A stretch of 64,000 nt of DNA from Chitinophagales bacterium (GCA_020636575.1 JACJXP010000002.1:554976-618975), one strand, 5' to 3'. Shown: positions 51,130 through 60,076, numbered from the stretch's first letter. Numbers and translations: made by a program. Notes: generated by a model not told the origin, from the sequence alone.

Positions 51130-51833
51130 CTCCTCTCCTTCTGCAGCAAATGTGATCTTCCTTCTGTTACATCCAGTATATACACCTGCATGCCGGGATA
51201 TAATCCAAGTGCAGATAATTGCTGATAGATATAACCCGGTTCATCTTCAATATGGACAATGATACCAATATCTCCTTCATTAAGTCCTGTCAGGTTAACG
51301 CCGGTATGCTGTGGCATATCACCACTGGCTGATGGTATGGGATCACCATGCGGATCATACACCGGGTTGCCGATCTTATTGGCTATCGCTTCAACTGCTT
51401 CTATACTTAGCTGGTGTTCTTTTTTGTCGGCCACACCATGCCAGTCCTTCTGATCCACACTGGTTTCATCAGCCAGGTACCTTTCCCAGATTCGGTGTAC
51501 CCGAATAACCCTTAACGCATAAGAACGGCCTGCATCTGTTAATAGAAATGTATCTCCCTTTGATTCTGCCAATCCCAGGTCCTGTAACCGGTCAAGAATG
51601 GCTGCTGTTTTGTTAGATGAGATATGCAGGTTACCCGCTATACTATGCAGATTACAGTTAACATCTTTGTACTCACAATCGAAAAGGAATTTCAAGGCAT
51701 CCTCCATCTGCACTTTCAATGAATTCATCCGCATCCGTTCCAGCATAGAAAGCAAACCCTTTTGCGGCCAGAAGATCCAAACCAGCAATGCCAGCACTAA
51801 AAGCCCAATCAATATCAGATTTGCAGGAGACAT
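51126..51833 (-). CDS. DtxR/MntR-family metal-dependent regulator with N-terminal membrane helix and FeoA domain
   Basis: A 235-residue protein in three parts. Residues 5-23 (NLILIGLLVLALLVWIFWP) are a transmembrane helix. Residues about 40-150 form the DtxR winged helix and metal-binding dimerisation domain (DVNCNLHSIAGNLHISSNKTAAILDRLQDLGLAESKGDTFLLTDAGRSYALRVIRVHRIWERYLAD; KKEHQLSIEAVEAIANKIGNPVYDPHGDPIPS). Residues about 165-235 resemble a FeoA/SH3 domain. Fe2+ or Mn2+ would promote DNA binding. A membrane-tethered DtxR would be a departure from the soluble family norm. It heads the feoAB operon, and an inverted repeat sits at its promoter. Confidence 0.88.
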   Translation of the reverse strand: MSPANLILIGLLVLALLVWIFWPQKGLLSMLERMRMNSLKVQMEDALKFLFDCEYKDVNCNLHSIAGNLHISSNKTAAILDRLQDLGLAESKGDTFLLTDAGRSYALRVIRVHRIWERYLADETSVDQKDWHGVADKKEHQLSIEAVEAIANKIGNPVYDPHGDPIPSASGDMPQHTGVNLTGLNEGDIGIIVHIEDEPGYIYQQLSALGLYPGMQVYILDVTEGRSHLLQKERS

Positions 51834-51841
51834 TTTTAGTC

Positions 51842-51870
51842 TTGTCTAAAATTATTTTTAGACAAATATA
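51842..51870 (-). promoter_or_regulatory. dtxR-feoAB promoter with overlapping inverted-repeat operator
   Basis: A 9-bp perfect inverted repeat TTGTCTAAA (51842-51850) / TTTAGACAA (51857-51865) separated by 6 bases. On the minus strand its upstream arm shares the TTG of a consensus -7 box TATATTTG (51863-51870). Binding of the encoded DtxR-type regulator would block the promoter; this is an inference from position and family. Confidence 0.6.
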
Positions 51871-51898
51871 AGATATTTCCTGCTCTTTTAAAAATGTC

Positions 51899-54445
51899 TC
51901 ATTTGATCTTCACCCTTACTCCTCCATAAAACATCCGGCCTGCTACAGGCCCCCAGATCAATGAAGCGTCAAAATAAGGACCAAAAGGATCACCACTACC
52001 CAGGATCACTTTTTCCTGGTAAAAATTGGTGAGGTTTTCTACACCAACATAAAGATCGATCGGGAATTTATTACCCACCGTCTTACTTACCTGGGCATTC
52101 ATGATCGTATAAGAAGGTGACATGCCGGGCTGCTGCTCGGTAACCGGGTTGTCTCCAGTTGTCGGTATCCTTTTTGAGCCATTCATACTGATCGTATAAT
52201 CAAATTTCCAGGTACCTGTTTGGTAAGCCAGGTTGGCAAAGCCACGATGTTTGGCGATCAATGGTCTTTGCATCAACTCACTATGATAGGTAGTTTGTAT
52301 ATCAAATAACCTATAGGCCACCCGAAGATCCAGTTTCTTCAACAACTCATAGTTGATCTCTGCCTGGAAACTGTTGGCAAACGATCTGCCATCGAGGTTA
52401 TAAAAATTCACTTCCCTTGCCGTAACGTCAAGATCTGTGATCACCTGCTGATTGAAATCTGTTCTGAAGAAATCGACTCCGATACTACCGCGGCGACCCA
52501 TCAACCTGAACTGCTGATCAATTCCTATACCAGTACTCCAGGCAACTTCCGGATTCAATCCATATGCTTTCCCATTTGCAGATGCCATTATATTCACCTG
52601 GCGGGAACTCACAAATACACTTGTGTTCTCAGAAAATATATTTGCTGTACGTTGTCCTCTACCGGTTCCTATACGAATGATAGTTCCTTTAGCAGGTTGG
52701 TATTTCATATGCAGTCTTGGGGTTACAAAAAACCCGAACAGGCTATTATGATCGGCCCTGATACCAGCTATTAAATTAAATTTATCGGAACTGCTAAAAG
52801 TGTACTCAAAAAAAGCACCAGGTACATTCTCCGTACGATAATAACGGGTAAGCTTATAAGTTTCGTCATAGTTATCTGCTACAAAACTTAACCCTGTCCT
52901 GAACTTATGATTACTATTTCCAATGATGGACTGGTAGATCAGGTTGGCATAAAAATTATCCTGTAATGCCTTATAGGTCGTCAATCCAAAATAGGTATCC
53001 ATATCATGCCGGAAAGCTGATAACTGCAATCCTACACTTTTGTATTTCTTTTCAGGAAACACATAACCGATCTTGGCAAACACTTCCTTACGGTCTGTTT
53101 TTAATCCTGCTCCGTAATGAGTAGTAGTGAGTTTATCCTGCTTTTCATTAAACGCTGTTTCTCCCCCCACTTTATTATCTGAAAGTATCCGGAAACCTAT
53201 TTGTCCCAACCAACCTTTATTATTATTGAATTTCCATCGGTTCATTACAGTGAACAGATTACCGGTTGGCTGATCCCTGAATCCGTCTTTATTGAAATCC
53301 ACTTTGCTGTTGTTCAAAAAAGCATCATGTACCAATAAAGCGGTTGACCAATACTTACCCACTTTTGTTGAAAGGTTCAGGTTCAGATCGGTCTTTCCTA
53401 TACTATTCACATACACATTTCCATATACGGTTTCGGCTGATTCCGGTTTCTTTAGTTCCACATTCACCTGGCCGGTAATACTTTCAAAACCATTCACAAC
53501 AGAACCTACTCCTTTGGTAAGCTGAATAGATTCTACCCATGTACCGGGAATATAATTCAGTCCCCATGGCGTAGCCAGTCCCCTTGGACCGGGCATACTC
53601 TCAACAGTAAGCTGCGAATAGTTGCCAGACAAACCCAACAACTGTATTTGTTTGGAACCGGTAACTGCATCGTTATAGGAAACATCAACCGAAGGATTGG
53701 TCTCAAAACTTTCGCTCAGGTTGCAACAGGCTGCCTTTAATAACTCTCCTTCCGTAATTACTTGGGTACGTAAACCTGAACCCGCCGGAACATAAGAAGA
53801 CCGATGACGGGCCACCACTTTCACTTCCTGCAATCCTGTTTTTCTGTTCAATACCACATTCAAATGATCACCTTTATTTACCGTGATCTCTTCCGTTTTA
53901 AAACCTGTATAACTGATCGTTAGTACAGCAGGATTATCTTCAGGAGAAATAGTGAAGAAACCATTTTCACTTGTAGTAACACCTTTTGCCGCTCCTTTTA
54001 AAGTAATGTTTGCCCCGGAGAGAGGTTTCAGGTTTCCTTTATCATCTGCTTCCAGTACCACACCCATTACTTTGGGACTATGCTCAACATTTTCTTCTCC
54101 ATCAGTATGTGTTAAATGTTCCGGGGAGCCTTCTCTATACAAACAACAATCCGGAAGATCTTTATACACATAATCCTTTGCTGTTTTCAATTCTGTGTCA
54201 TGACCAACATCCGCAATTCGTTGCTGCACTTTTTCAGAACTCGTTGCACCGGGATCGTAACGAAGAGTGAGTATTTTGGTATCTATATCCCAAACAGCAC
54301 TGTGTACACCTTTACCCTGTGCTGCTTTTTCAATTCTTTCCTTACACATTGTACAATTACCTTTTACAGAAATGGTAATTGTTGTGTCGTTTTGTGCTGA
54401 TGCCGCATAACTAAAAAACAACAGCGCTATCCATATCTTTTTCAT
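51899..54445 (-). CDS. TonB-dependent receptor with N-terminal HMA domain
   Basis: An 848-residue outer-membrane receptor. A signal peptide is followed by a heavy-metal-associated domain (TITISVKGNCTMCKERIEKAAQ, CxxC at residues 31 and 34), a carboxypeptidase-like beta-sandwich (about 125-210, GVVLEADDKGNLKPLSGANITLKGAAKGVTTSENGFF), the TonB plug (about 215-330, RHRSSYVPAGSGLRTQVITEGELLKAACCNLSESFETNPSVDVS) and a 22-strand-type barrel ending WGPVAGRMFYGGVRVKIK. It should import a metal or metal complex, probably copper, given the HMA domain and neighbouring HMA and HYC_CC_PP genes. HMA fused to a TonB receptor is unusual outside Bacteroidota. Confidence 0.9.
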   Translation of the reverse strand: MKKIWIALLFFSYAASAQNDTTITISVKGNCTMCKERIEKAAQGKGVHSAVWDIDTKILTLRYDPGATSSEKVQQRIADVGHDTELKTAKDYVYKDLPDCCLYREGSPEHLTHTDGEENVEHSPKVMGVVLEADDKGNLKPLSGANITLKGAAKGVTTSENGFFTISPEDNPAVLTISYTGFKTEEITVNKGDHLNVVLNRKTGLQEVKVVARHRSSYVPAGSGLRTQVITEGELLKAACCNLSESFETNPSVDVSYNDAVTGSKQIQLLGLSGNYSQLTVESMPGPRGLATPWGLNYIPGTWVESIQLTKGVGSVVNGFESITGQVNVELKKPESAETVYGNVYVNSIGKTDLNLNLSTKVGKYWSTALLVHDAFLNNSKVDFNKDGFRDQPTGNLFTVMNRWKFNNNKGWLGQIGFRILSDNKVGGETAFNEKQDKLTTTHYGAGLKTDRKEVFAKIGYVFPEKKYKSVGLQLSAFRHDMDTYFGLTTYKALQDNFYANLIYQSIIGNSNHKFRTGLSFVADNYDETYKLTRYYRTENVPGAFFEYTFSSSDKFNLIAGIRADHNSLFGFFVTPRLHMKYQPAKGTIIRIGTGRGQRTANIFSENTSVFVSSRQVNIMASANGKAYGLNPEVAWSTGIGIDQQFRLMGRRGSIGVDFFRTDFNQQVITDLDVTAREVNFYNLDGRSFANSFQAEINYELLKKLDLRVAYRLFDIQTTYHSELMQRPLIAKHRGFANLAYQTGTWKFDYTISMNGSKRIPTTGDNPVTEQQPGMSPSYTIMNAQVSKTVGNKFPIDLYVGVENLTNFYQEKVILGSGDPFGPYFDASLIWGPVAGRMFYGGVRVKIK

Positions 54446-54472
54446 GCGCCATAAAATTTATGGCTATGACCC

Positions 54473-54964
54473 TTATTTTAAAACTTCTTTCAACACCTGT
54501 TCCAGCATTCTCTCATCCGGATCCATCAATATTATTCTTCCACTTTTATTTAACAAAAATGAAGTTGGCAGTGCATATACGCCCCATTGTGTGGCTATTT
54601 TAGAGCCGGAGCCTGTTGCATCATGTACCTGCAGCCACTCCATTTTATCTTTCTTAATAGCTTTTAGCCAGGACTTCTCATTATCATCCAGTGAAACGCT
54701 GAATATCTCAAACCCTCTTCCCTTAAAAGTATCGTATACCTTTCTGAGTTTTCTATTTGCATTACGGCAGGGACCACACCAGGAAGCCCAGAAATCAACC
54801 AGTATCACTTTTCCGCTCACCTCCGAAAGACTGAGAGTATCTCCTTCCGGAGTTGGCAACCTGATATCTGCCAGGGAAGAATTTCCCTGTGCCCGGGCAT
54901 CACTACCGGTAACTGACATCCATACAATGAATACAGTTACAGTTATTCTAACAATACGGGTCAT
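54473..54964 (-). CDS. TlpA-like thioredoxin-fold protein of the metal cluster
   Basis: A protein of about 163 residues from the ATG at 54964 (a GTG at 54982 is the alternative). A signal sequence (VRITVTVFIVWMSVTGSDARAQ) precedes a TlpA/ResA domain: ILVDFWASWCGPCRNANRKLRKVY, FEIFSVSLDDNEKSWLKAIKKD, and WGVYALPTSFLLNKSGRIILMD. It would reduce or form disulfides in the periplasm. Lying 27 bases upstream of the HMA-TonB receptor gene, it may keep the CxxC of the receptor or HMA proteins reduced; this is inferred from context. Confidence 0.85.
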   Translation of the reverse strand: MTRIVRITVTVFIVWMSVTGSDARAQGNSSLADIRLPTPEGDTLSLSEVSGKVILVDFWASWCGPCRNANRKLRKVYDTFKGRGFEIFSVSLDDNEKSWLKAIKKDKMEWLQVHDATGSGSKIATQWGVYALPTSFLLNKSGRIILMDPDERMLEQVLKEVLK

Positions 54965-54976
54965 AGCTGTGTGAAT

Positions 54977-54996
54977 GGCCACGGCTTGCCGTGGCC
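54977..54996. repeat. intergenic 20-bp palindrome
   Basis: GGCCACGGC-TT-GCCGTGGCC forms a 9-bp perfect stem with a 2-base loop between the TlpA-like and HMA/Cys-rich genes. No T run follows on either strand, so it does not look like a terminator. Confidence 0.6.
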
Positions 54997-55006
54997 GTAG
55001 AATTAA

Positions 55007-55570
55007 TTATTGTTTTTGCTGACCGTGCATCTCTTTATGCATTTCGCCATGCATCTCTCCACCTTCTTTGCAACAGTCTTTTCCATCATGACCTTCTTTA
55101 GTGCATTTGCCATCCTTGCAACAATCAGCTTTTTCACCATTTTCTTTTTTACAACAATCCTTGCCATCATGCCCTTCCTTGGTGCATTTGCCGTCTTTGC
55201 AGCAATCCATCATTTCCTTTTTTTCTTTAGCTGCAGCAGCCCTGTCGTATTTGCAGCATCCGGGAAGCTTATTGTATGCTTCGATAGTAGCCAGCAAACC
55301 AGCATTATCATATCCTGCAGCAGCTACCTGCTTCTGGATCTTTGCTGTATTGGTTGTGGCTTTACTATAAGTTACTGTCAGCTCCTTTTTTTCTTTATCC
55401 CATGATGCATCAGTTGCACCTGCTTCTTTTGCTGCTTTTTCTATGGCAGTTTTACACATGCCGCAATTTCCGGATACAGCAAATGTTTCAGTAACTGAAT
55501 TCTGGGCAAACGACTGGAAAGCAAAAGCCATACAAAGGGCTGTTATTGAAAATATTCTCAATGATTTCAT
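55007..55570 (-). CDS. exported HMA-domain protein with cysteine-rich repeat tail
   Basis: A 187-residue protein. A signal peptide (FSITALCMAFAFQSFAQ) is followed by an HMA domain (TFAVSGNCGMCKTAIEKAAKEAGATDASWDKEKKELTVTYSKATTN, CxxC at residues 36 and 39). The C-terminal part (from about residue 100) has CC pairs in two near-identical copies of CCKDGKCTKEGHDGKDCCK, then a His/Met-rich end GGEMHGEMHKEMHGQQ. Fourteen or so Cys and several Met-His groups suggest a periplasmic copper or silver sequestering protein. The repeat tail looks recently duplicated at the DNA level. It is in line with the TlpA and TonB receptor genes. Confidence 0.85.
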   Translation of the reverse strand: MKSLRIFSITALCMAFAFQSFAQNSVTETFAVSGNCGMCKTAIEKAAKEAGATDASWDKEKKELTVTYSKATTNTAKIQKQVAAAGYDNAGLLATIEAYNKLPGCCKYDRAAAAKEKKEMMDCCKDGKCTKEGHDGKDCCKKENGEKADCCKDGKCTKEGHDGKDCCKEGGEMHGEMHKEMHGQQKQ

Positions 55571-55769
55571 GTTTTAAGTTTTTAGTTATCCGCCTTTGGC
55601 GGAAAATATTTTTGTAACATAGAATTCGCCAGATAAACATTCTAATTAATATCCAGAATGACTACGGCTCATTTCATGTTTATATATTTTAAATATGTTG
55701 AATTAATTAATAATACAAATACGTATTACCGGCTTAAACCGATACTATTATTCTGAGAAGGAAATGGTA

Positions 55770-56165
55770 TCAAATTAAAAAAACATTGATCTGCTTGTAT
55801 GTATCCTGTGCAGATATCAAAGGAGGATCTGGACCGGGCCTGTTGTCTGTGTCCACATCTTTATCAAATAGTAATGTGCTTAAATATGCGGATGGGGTAA
55901 AAACTATTTGTTCAACAGCAGGAATGGTATAATCTGTAACAGGAATCTTATTCTGATCCTGCGTTAATTTAACCACACTTACTTCATCCCGGCAGCATCC
56001 TGAATTTTCATGCATATCCATTCCACACTGCCCGCAAACTTCTGTTGTGCCTGAAAAAAGATTAACAGATGCCAGCCTTTCCATACAGTAATGTGCATTA
56101 ATGGTAATGCCACATGTTACTGTGAGATAGCAAATGAGAGATATGGCTGCAATTGATTTTTTCAT
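55770..56165 (-). CDS. HYC_CC_PP family protein
   Basis: A 131-residue exported protein with the signature order of the HYC_CC_PP family. There is a signal segment, then NAHYCMERLASVNLF (HYC), EVCGQCGMDMHENSGCCRDE (paired Cys, CC), and near the C-terminus DNRPGPDPPLIS (PP). The Cys/His pattern implies metal binding. In Bacteroidota it usually lies beside TonB receptors and HMA proteins, as here. The 199-base gap to the HMA gene (55571-55769) holds a small palindrome (TCCGCC-TTT-GGCGGA, 55589-55603) and an AT-rich tract likely to contain the promoter for the downstream metal genes. Confidence 0.85.
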   Translation of the reverse strand: MKKSIAAISLICYLTVTCGITINAHYCMERLASVNLFSGTTEVCGQCGMDMHENSGCCRDEVSVVKLTQDQNKIPVTDYTIPAVEQIVFTPSAYLSTLLFDKDVDTDNRPGPDPPLISAQDTYKQINVFLI

Positions 56166-56235
56166 CAGCTATGCAAAGATAAACTATATACGAAGAAAAG
56201 AAAACTGAGATTCATCAGTCCCAACGCTTTAATAA

Positions 56236-58236
56236 TCAATTAACAAAGTTCCACCACACCCCCAACCTGAACTGCATACCGGGCAAAGGATAGCCCGGCG
56301 CCACCAGGTTATTATTTGTAAATCCAAACCCATCAAGTGTGCGGGCCGTATTAAGATTTTCAGTTCTTATATAAAATTTCATTGACCTGATACGGAAATG
56401 AACATAAGCAGATATATCCGGTAAAGGATTACGGATGGTGATGCTATCCTGGTAAAAAAATCTGCCCAGCACCGGTGAGTAACCATCTGCTTTGTATGCA
56501 GAACGGTACCTGAACTCAGCGCCAAATGCAATATCAAGGTTTTTGAAACCCAGGTTCCCTTCATAAGCGATCCTGTTTCGGGTGTATAGTACCGGTAGAT
56601 TCAGCTCTGCGTTACCGATCACCTGTTGAAAATAAACATCGGCATGCCAGTTCCAGCTTTTACCCAGCTTAATGGTCTTCTCTACTGAAAGTTGCAACAC
56701 ATTAAACAATCCATTCTGTTGCTTCAACTTAGTATAGGCAGTGAGATAGGTATAATTCGTCAACAAGTAATAATTACCTGATAAACGTAACCGGAAGGAA
56801 GGAAGAAAATAAGAGGCAGACAGTTGTGTGGTATTTTCTTTATTAAATTTTTCGTTTGTAGGCAGGTAATAAAAACTGCTTCGGCTGTCAAAAAGGAATG
56901 AAGGTGTGCGGCTGCTATTGGCAAACCCCAATCGCAGGTAACCGATCTTTTTACCCAATAATCTTTCCAAAGAGATCAATGCATGATAATCACCTGCATT
57001 AAAGCCTGTAAAGAACAGTCTTCCATTGGCTTCAATATCCCATTGATGGTTGCGGGTTTTATTCCGGTATTCTGCATGCCCTGCCGTATTAAAAAAACTC
57101 TGGTCACCGCTGGCTGTGCTGCCGGTAATATTTTGAAGCATGACACCCAGCTTAATGTATTGCCCAAGATTCTTTGCGTCAGGAAACTGGTAGATGGAAA
57201 GATCATTAGTCAGTATTTTCCAGCTATCCTTTACACTCAAAGTGTCCTTACTGTCTTTGATGGTAATGCCATAAGTTGAATCATAATAAAGAGAATCGGC
57301 AAAAGCATCCTGGAACTGAAATTTATTCTGATCCAGTTGCAAAGTGTGTTCAAAACGAAGCCGCGGAAAAAATAAAGGAATAACGGTTGAATCGGTAACA
57401 ATTGAATCCTTTTTACCCAGGTCATATTGCTGGCGCAACAAAGCAGTAAAATAACTGTACCTGTTGCCCGTAGAAATATTTGTACTGAAGAAATTCGAAG
57501 AAAAACCTTCATCACCTCCTAAATAAGTGGGAATATTAAAGCGATCCTTATAGATAGGATCATCAAGGATATTTGAAGTATCCACAATGCCACCATTCTC
57601 TGCCGAGATCATTTTATTGGCCAGTAATAAAAAATAATTGGTGTATCGCAGATTCTTTGACTGGTAGCGGGATGCAACTGTGTAATTATTATGATTTGTT
57701 TTTTGTCCTTTAAAAAATCCCGGTGAATTGATGAGCCGGTACTTGAACATGGCATTCCAGTTCGGTTTTATGTTCTGGGTATGCAACAGTTCGATCAACT
57801 GCTCTGTGCGGCTGCCCAAAAAATAATTGATCTCTGAGTAAGGCCTTGTGGTCTGAAAAAACCGGGCATCCTTCAATTGCCAGGTATAAATATCAAAGGC
57901 ATGAAAGCCTGCATCAAACCCTGCTTCCATTTGTGGTGAAAAAAGTAACGAACGGCTGGCATTTCCCAGGTTGCCTAAATAAATATGCGTAGCGGGAATA
58001 GGAAATCTCTTTGTAAAATCTGTAATGGATGAATCCAGTTTGCTGCTCTGTGTGGCATTGAACAAACGGAAACTAATGGTAATCGAATCTTCGTTCTTAT
58101 CCCTTCTCTGTAAACTATCTGCCCCCTCTCCACCACCAATACGGCCGCCGGCCCGGTTTAGCCGGTTACCCAGGTTCCTGATTACTTCTTCCTGTGCATC
58201 AGCATATAAAGAGACAAAGGAAAACAGCAGGAGCAA
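56236..58236 (-). CDS. putative porin (Porin_10-like outer-membrane barrel)
   Basis: A 666-residue outer-membrane protein of the Bacteroidota 'putative porin' family. It has a signal peptide (LLLLFSFVSLYADAQ), a short polar lead with SLQRRDKNEDSITISFRLFNATQSSKLDSSI, IYLGNLGNASRSLLFSPQMEAGFDAGFHAFDIYTWQLKDARFF, and then long stretches of amphipathic strands ending LPGMQFRLGVWWNFVN. No ATG precedes the signal: the marked start is TTG 58236, with the frame open upstream to a CTG at 58260 that would give a better basic N-region (LKSKQ). The true start is unsettled. It probably forms a channel; the substrate is unknown. Confidence 0.82.
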   Translation of the reverse strand: MLLLFSFVSLYADAQEEVIRNLGNRLNRAGGRIGGGEGADSLQRRDKNEDSITISFRLFNATQSSKLDSSITDFTKRFPIPATHIYLGNLGNASRSLLFSPQMEAGFDAGFHAFDIYTWQLKDARFFQTTRPYSEINYFLGSRTEQLIELLHTQNIKPNWNAMFKYRLINSPGFFKGQKTNHNNYTVASRYQSKNLRYTNYFLLLANKMISAENGGIVDTSNILDDPIYKDRFNIPTYLGGDEGFSSNFFSTNISTGNRYSYFTALLRQQYDLGKKDSIVTDSTVIPLFFPRLRFEHTLQLDQNKFQFQDAFADSLYYDSTYGITIKDSKDTLSVKDSWKILTNDLSIYQFPDAKNLGQYIKLGVMLQNITGSTASGDQSFFNTAGHAEYRNKTRNHQWDIEANGRLFFTGFNAGDYHALISLERLLGKKIGYLRLGFANSSRTPSFLFDSRSSFYYLPTNEKFNKENTTQLSASYFLPSFRLRLSGNYYLLTNYTYLTAYTKLKQQNGLFNVLQLSVEKTIKLGKSWNWHADVYFQQVIGNAELNLPVLYTRNRIAYEGNLGFKNLDIAFGAEFRYRSAYKADGYSPVLGRFFYQDSITIRNPLPDISAYVHFRIRSMKFYIRTENLNTARTLDGFGFTNNNLVAPGYPLPGMQFRLGVWWNFVN

Positions 58237-58324
58237 CAGATATATTTGCTTGCTTTTCAGTGTGTACGTTTTATTGGATACGGCAAAGTAACATCACAAA
58301 AGTACAAATGCACTTTTCAAATTG

Positions 58325-59149
58325 TTAAATGGAGGCTACCAGTTCTTTAAATATGATCGCCAGTTTGGGTTCAGCATGTTTAGCAGCTTCCAGCACCTCT
58401 TCATGAGTGATTACATTTTCTTCCTCCCTGATACCCATATCCGTGACCACACTCATGGCAAATACCTTCATACCTGCATGGTTGGCAACAATGGCTTCCT
58501 GAACAGTGCTCATTCCCACTACATCACCACCCAGTGTATGTACCAGCTTATATTCAGCCCTGGTTTCGAATGTAGGGCCTGTTACAGCTGTATACACTCC
58601 TTCTTTAATATCAAACTGGTGATGTGCTGCAATCTCTTTTGCTTTTTGAATCAGTTGTTTGTTATATGGCTCACTCATATCCGGGAAACGGGGGCCAAAC
58701 TCACTCATATTTTTACCGATCAGCGGATTGGGAGTAAAAAAGCTGATATGATCCTTAATGATCATAATATCCCCTACTCTGAAACTGGTATTCACCCCAC
58801 CGGCTGCATTGGACAAAAGCACTGTTTGCACTCCCAGCAATTTCATCACCCGGATCGGGTACACCACTTCTTTGGCCTCATAACCTTCATAAAAATGAAA
58901 CCGGCCCGCCATTGCCACTACTGTTTTTCCACCCAGCTTGCCAAAAACCAGCTTTCCTTTGTGCCCCTCCACTGTTGAAACGGGGAAATTGGGAATATCG
59001 CCATAAGCCACTTCCTTCTCCACGTCTATCTCATCAATAAAACTACCCAGCCCGCTGCCCAATACAATGCCCACTACGGGTGTTTCGCTGTATTGCGATT
59101 GCAGAAAACCTGCTGTTTCTTCTAATTTCTTCATTGATTTCTTTCCCAT
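58325..59149 (-). CDS. purine-nucleoside phosphorylase
   Basis: A protein of about 274 residues of the trimeric PNP class: VGIVLGSGLGSFIDEID (phosphate-binding), VVAMAGRFHFYEGYEAKEVVYPIRVMKLLG, LLSNAAGGVNTSFRVGDIMIIKDHISFFTPNPLIG, TGPTFETRAEY and GGDVVGMSTVQEAIVANHAGMKVFAMSVVTDMG. It phosphorolyses guanosine/inosine to base and ribose 1-phosphate. Starts at 59149 and 59134 are both in frame; the latter has a better purine-rich stretch before it. It shares its direction with the lipoprotein gene upstream. Confidence 0.92.
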   Translation of the reverse strand: MGKKSMKKLEETAGFLQSQYSETPVVGIVLGSGLGSFIDEIDVEKEVAYGDIPNFPVSTVEGHKGKLVFGKLGGKTVVAMAGRFHFYEGYEAKEVVYPIRVMKLLGVQTVLLSNAAGGVNTSFRVGDIMIIKDHISFFTPNPLIGKNMSEFGPRFPDMSEPYNKQLIQKAKEIAAHHQFDIKEGVYTAVTGPTFETRAEYKLVHTLGGDVVGMSTVQEAIVANHAGMKVFAMSVVTDMGIREEENVITHEEVLEAAKHAEPKLAIIFKELVASI

Positions 59150-59208
59150 GCCTGTCCCTGGTTTCGTTAAAAAGGTAAACAGCAAACGTAAGAAAAAAAG
59201 TCCGGGGG

Positions 59209-60015
59209 TCAGTAATCATAGCGATAGAAATCGCAAAAGGCCTCATCACACAATAGTCCCTTTAGCAAAGGATCTTTTAATACATCTGTATAATCTACCC
59301 ATTTTCTGCCTATTCTTATTTTCCGGTAAATCAAACGAATACCCTGGCTATAATCCACCCACCAGTTAACATGGCCTGTATACAGGGGCTGAATGGGCTG
59401 CCCATCTTTTTTATGCCATCCGTAAATAGCTACCCGGTTTGGCTTTTTGTCCCTGCTTATCTTTTCAGTTATCACCACATCTTTCTTAATACCAGCGATC
59501 AGCCCCTTTCTGCCTTTTCTTTGGCCCTCTATAATTAGATGATGTTGCCACATAGTGGGGGTGCTGTCCCGGAAAGCATACATGGGTATCGGTTCCAGTT
59601 TTTGAATGGCAGCATTATAAATATCATCCACCATTTTCCGGGTTGGTAAAAAACAATTGAGGCTGTCAGCAATTCTTTGTGCAGCCATAGGTGTAATATT
59701 TATTCTTGCCCAATCATCATTTGTTCCGATAGACAAATAATCCGGGGCTGCATAAAAAACTCCGCTGATCATTTTGCCGGTATTATTATCAGTTACAGAA
59801 ACATGAACAGGCACAAAATCTTTTATGAATGAAGGGATATCACCTGAAAACACCTGGTCCAACACAAAAGAATCCCGCTGAGCCCAGTTCATGGCGGCAG
59901 CTTCCTGATAAAATGAAGATCCGCCAAGCGACGAATTACGCTGAGGCCATTGTATGTGAATAACCGGGCGACAGGACATTCCCAGTATACTTAGCAACAG
60001 GATATATTTAAACAT
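59209..60015 (-). CDS. hypothetical lipoprotein (peptidase-inhibitor-like repeat absent; conserved in Bacteroidota)
   Basis: A 268-residue protein with a short lipoprotein signal (FKYILLLSILGMSCRP, Cys about residue 15). The body (FIKDFVPVHVSVTDNNTGKMISGVFYAAPDYLSIGTNDDWARINITPMAAQRIADSLNCFLPTRKMVDDIYNAA; VAIYGWHKKDGQPIQPLYTGHVNWWVDYSQGIRLIYRKI) recalls a family seen in many Bacteroidota genomes in which a secreted protein carries GWHxxDGxxIQP(L/V)YxGHxxWWVDYSHGIR. No function is known. It lies 60 bases upstream of the phosphorylase and divergent from sucC. Confidence 0.8.
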   Translation of the reverse strand: MFKYILLLSILGMSCRPVIHIQWPQRNSSLGGSSFYQEAAAMNWAQRDSFVLDQVFSGDIPSFIKDFVPVHVSVTDNNTGKMISGVFYAAPDYLSIGTNDDWARINITPMAAQRIADSLNCFLPTRKMVDDIYNAAIQKLEPIPMYAFRDSTPTMWQHHLIIEGQRKGRKGLIAGIKKDVVITEKISRDKKPNRVAIYGWHKKDGQPIQPLYTGHVNWWVDYSQGIRLIYRKIRIGRKWVDYTDVLKDPLLKGLLCDEAFCDFYRYDY

Positions 60016-60068
60016 GTTACAAAGTAAAAAAACAGTAATAAAGCACCCAGAAACTAGCCAGTAAGATT

Positions 60069-60076
60069 TATCTTCG
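60069..60076 (+). promoter_or_regulatory. candidate -7 promoter box of sucC
   Basis: TATCTTCG, close to the Bacteroidota TAnnTTTG box, 16 bases before the sucC ATG. The same octamer precedes the dihydroorotase-like gene (34406-34413), so it appears to be a shared local promoter form. Confidence 0.4.

Noticed and set aside
54977..54996. Terminator between the metal genes
   Set aside because: Perfect stem but no T tract on either strand.
55010..55405. Plus-strand ORFs opposite the Cys-rich HMA gene
   Set aside because: They are low-complexity antisense shadows (Phe/Leu/Ser repeats) of the repetitive coding strand.
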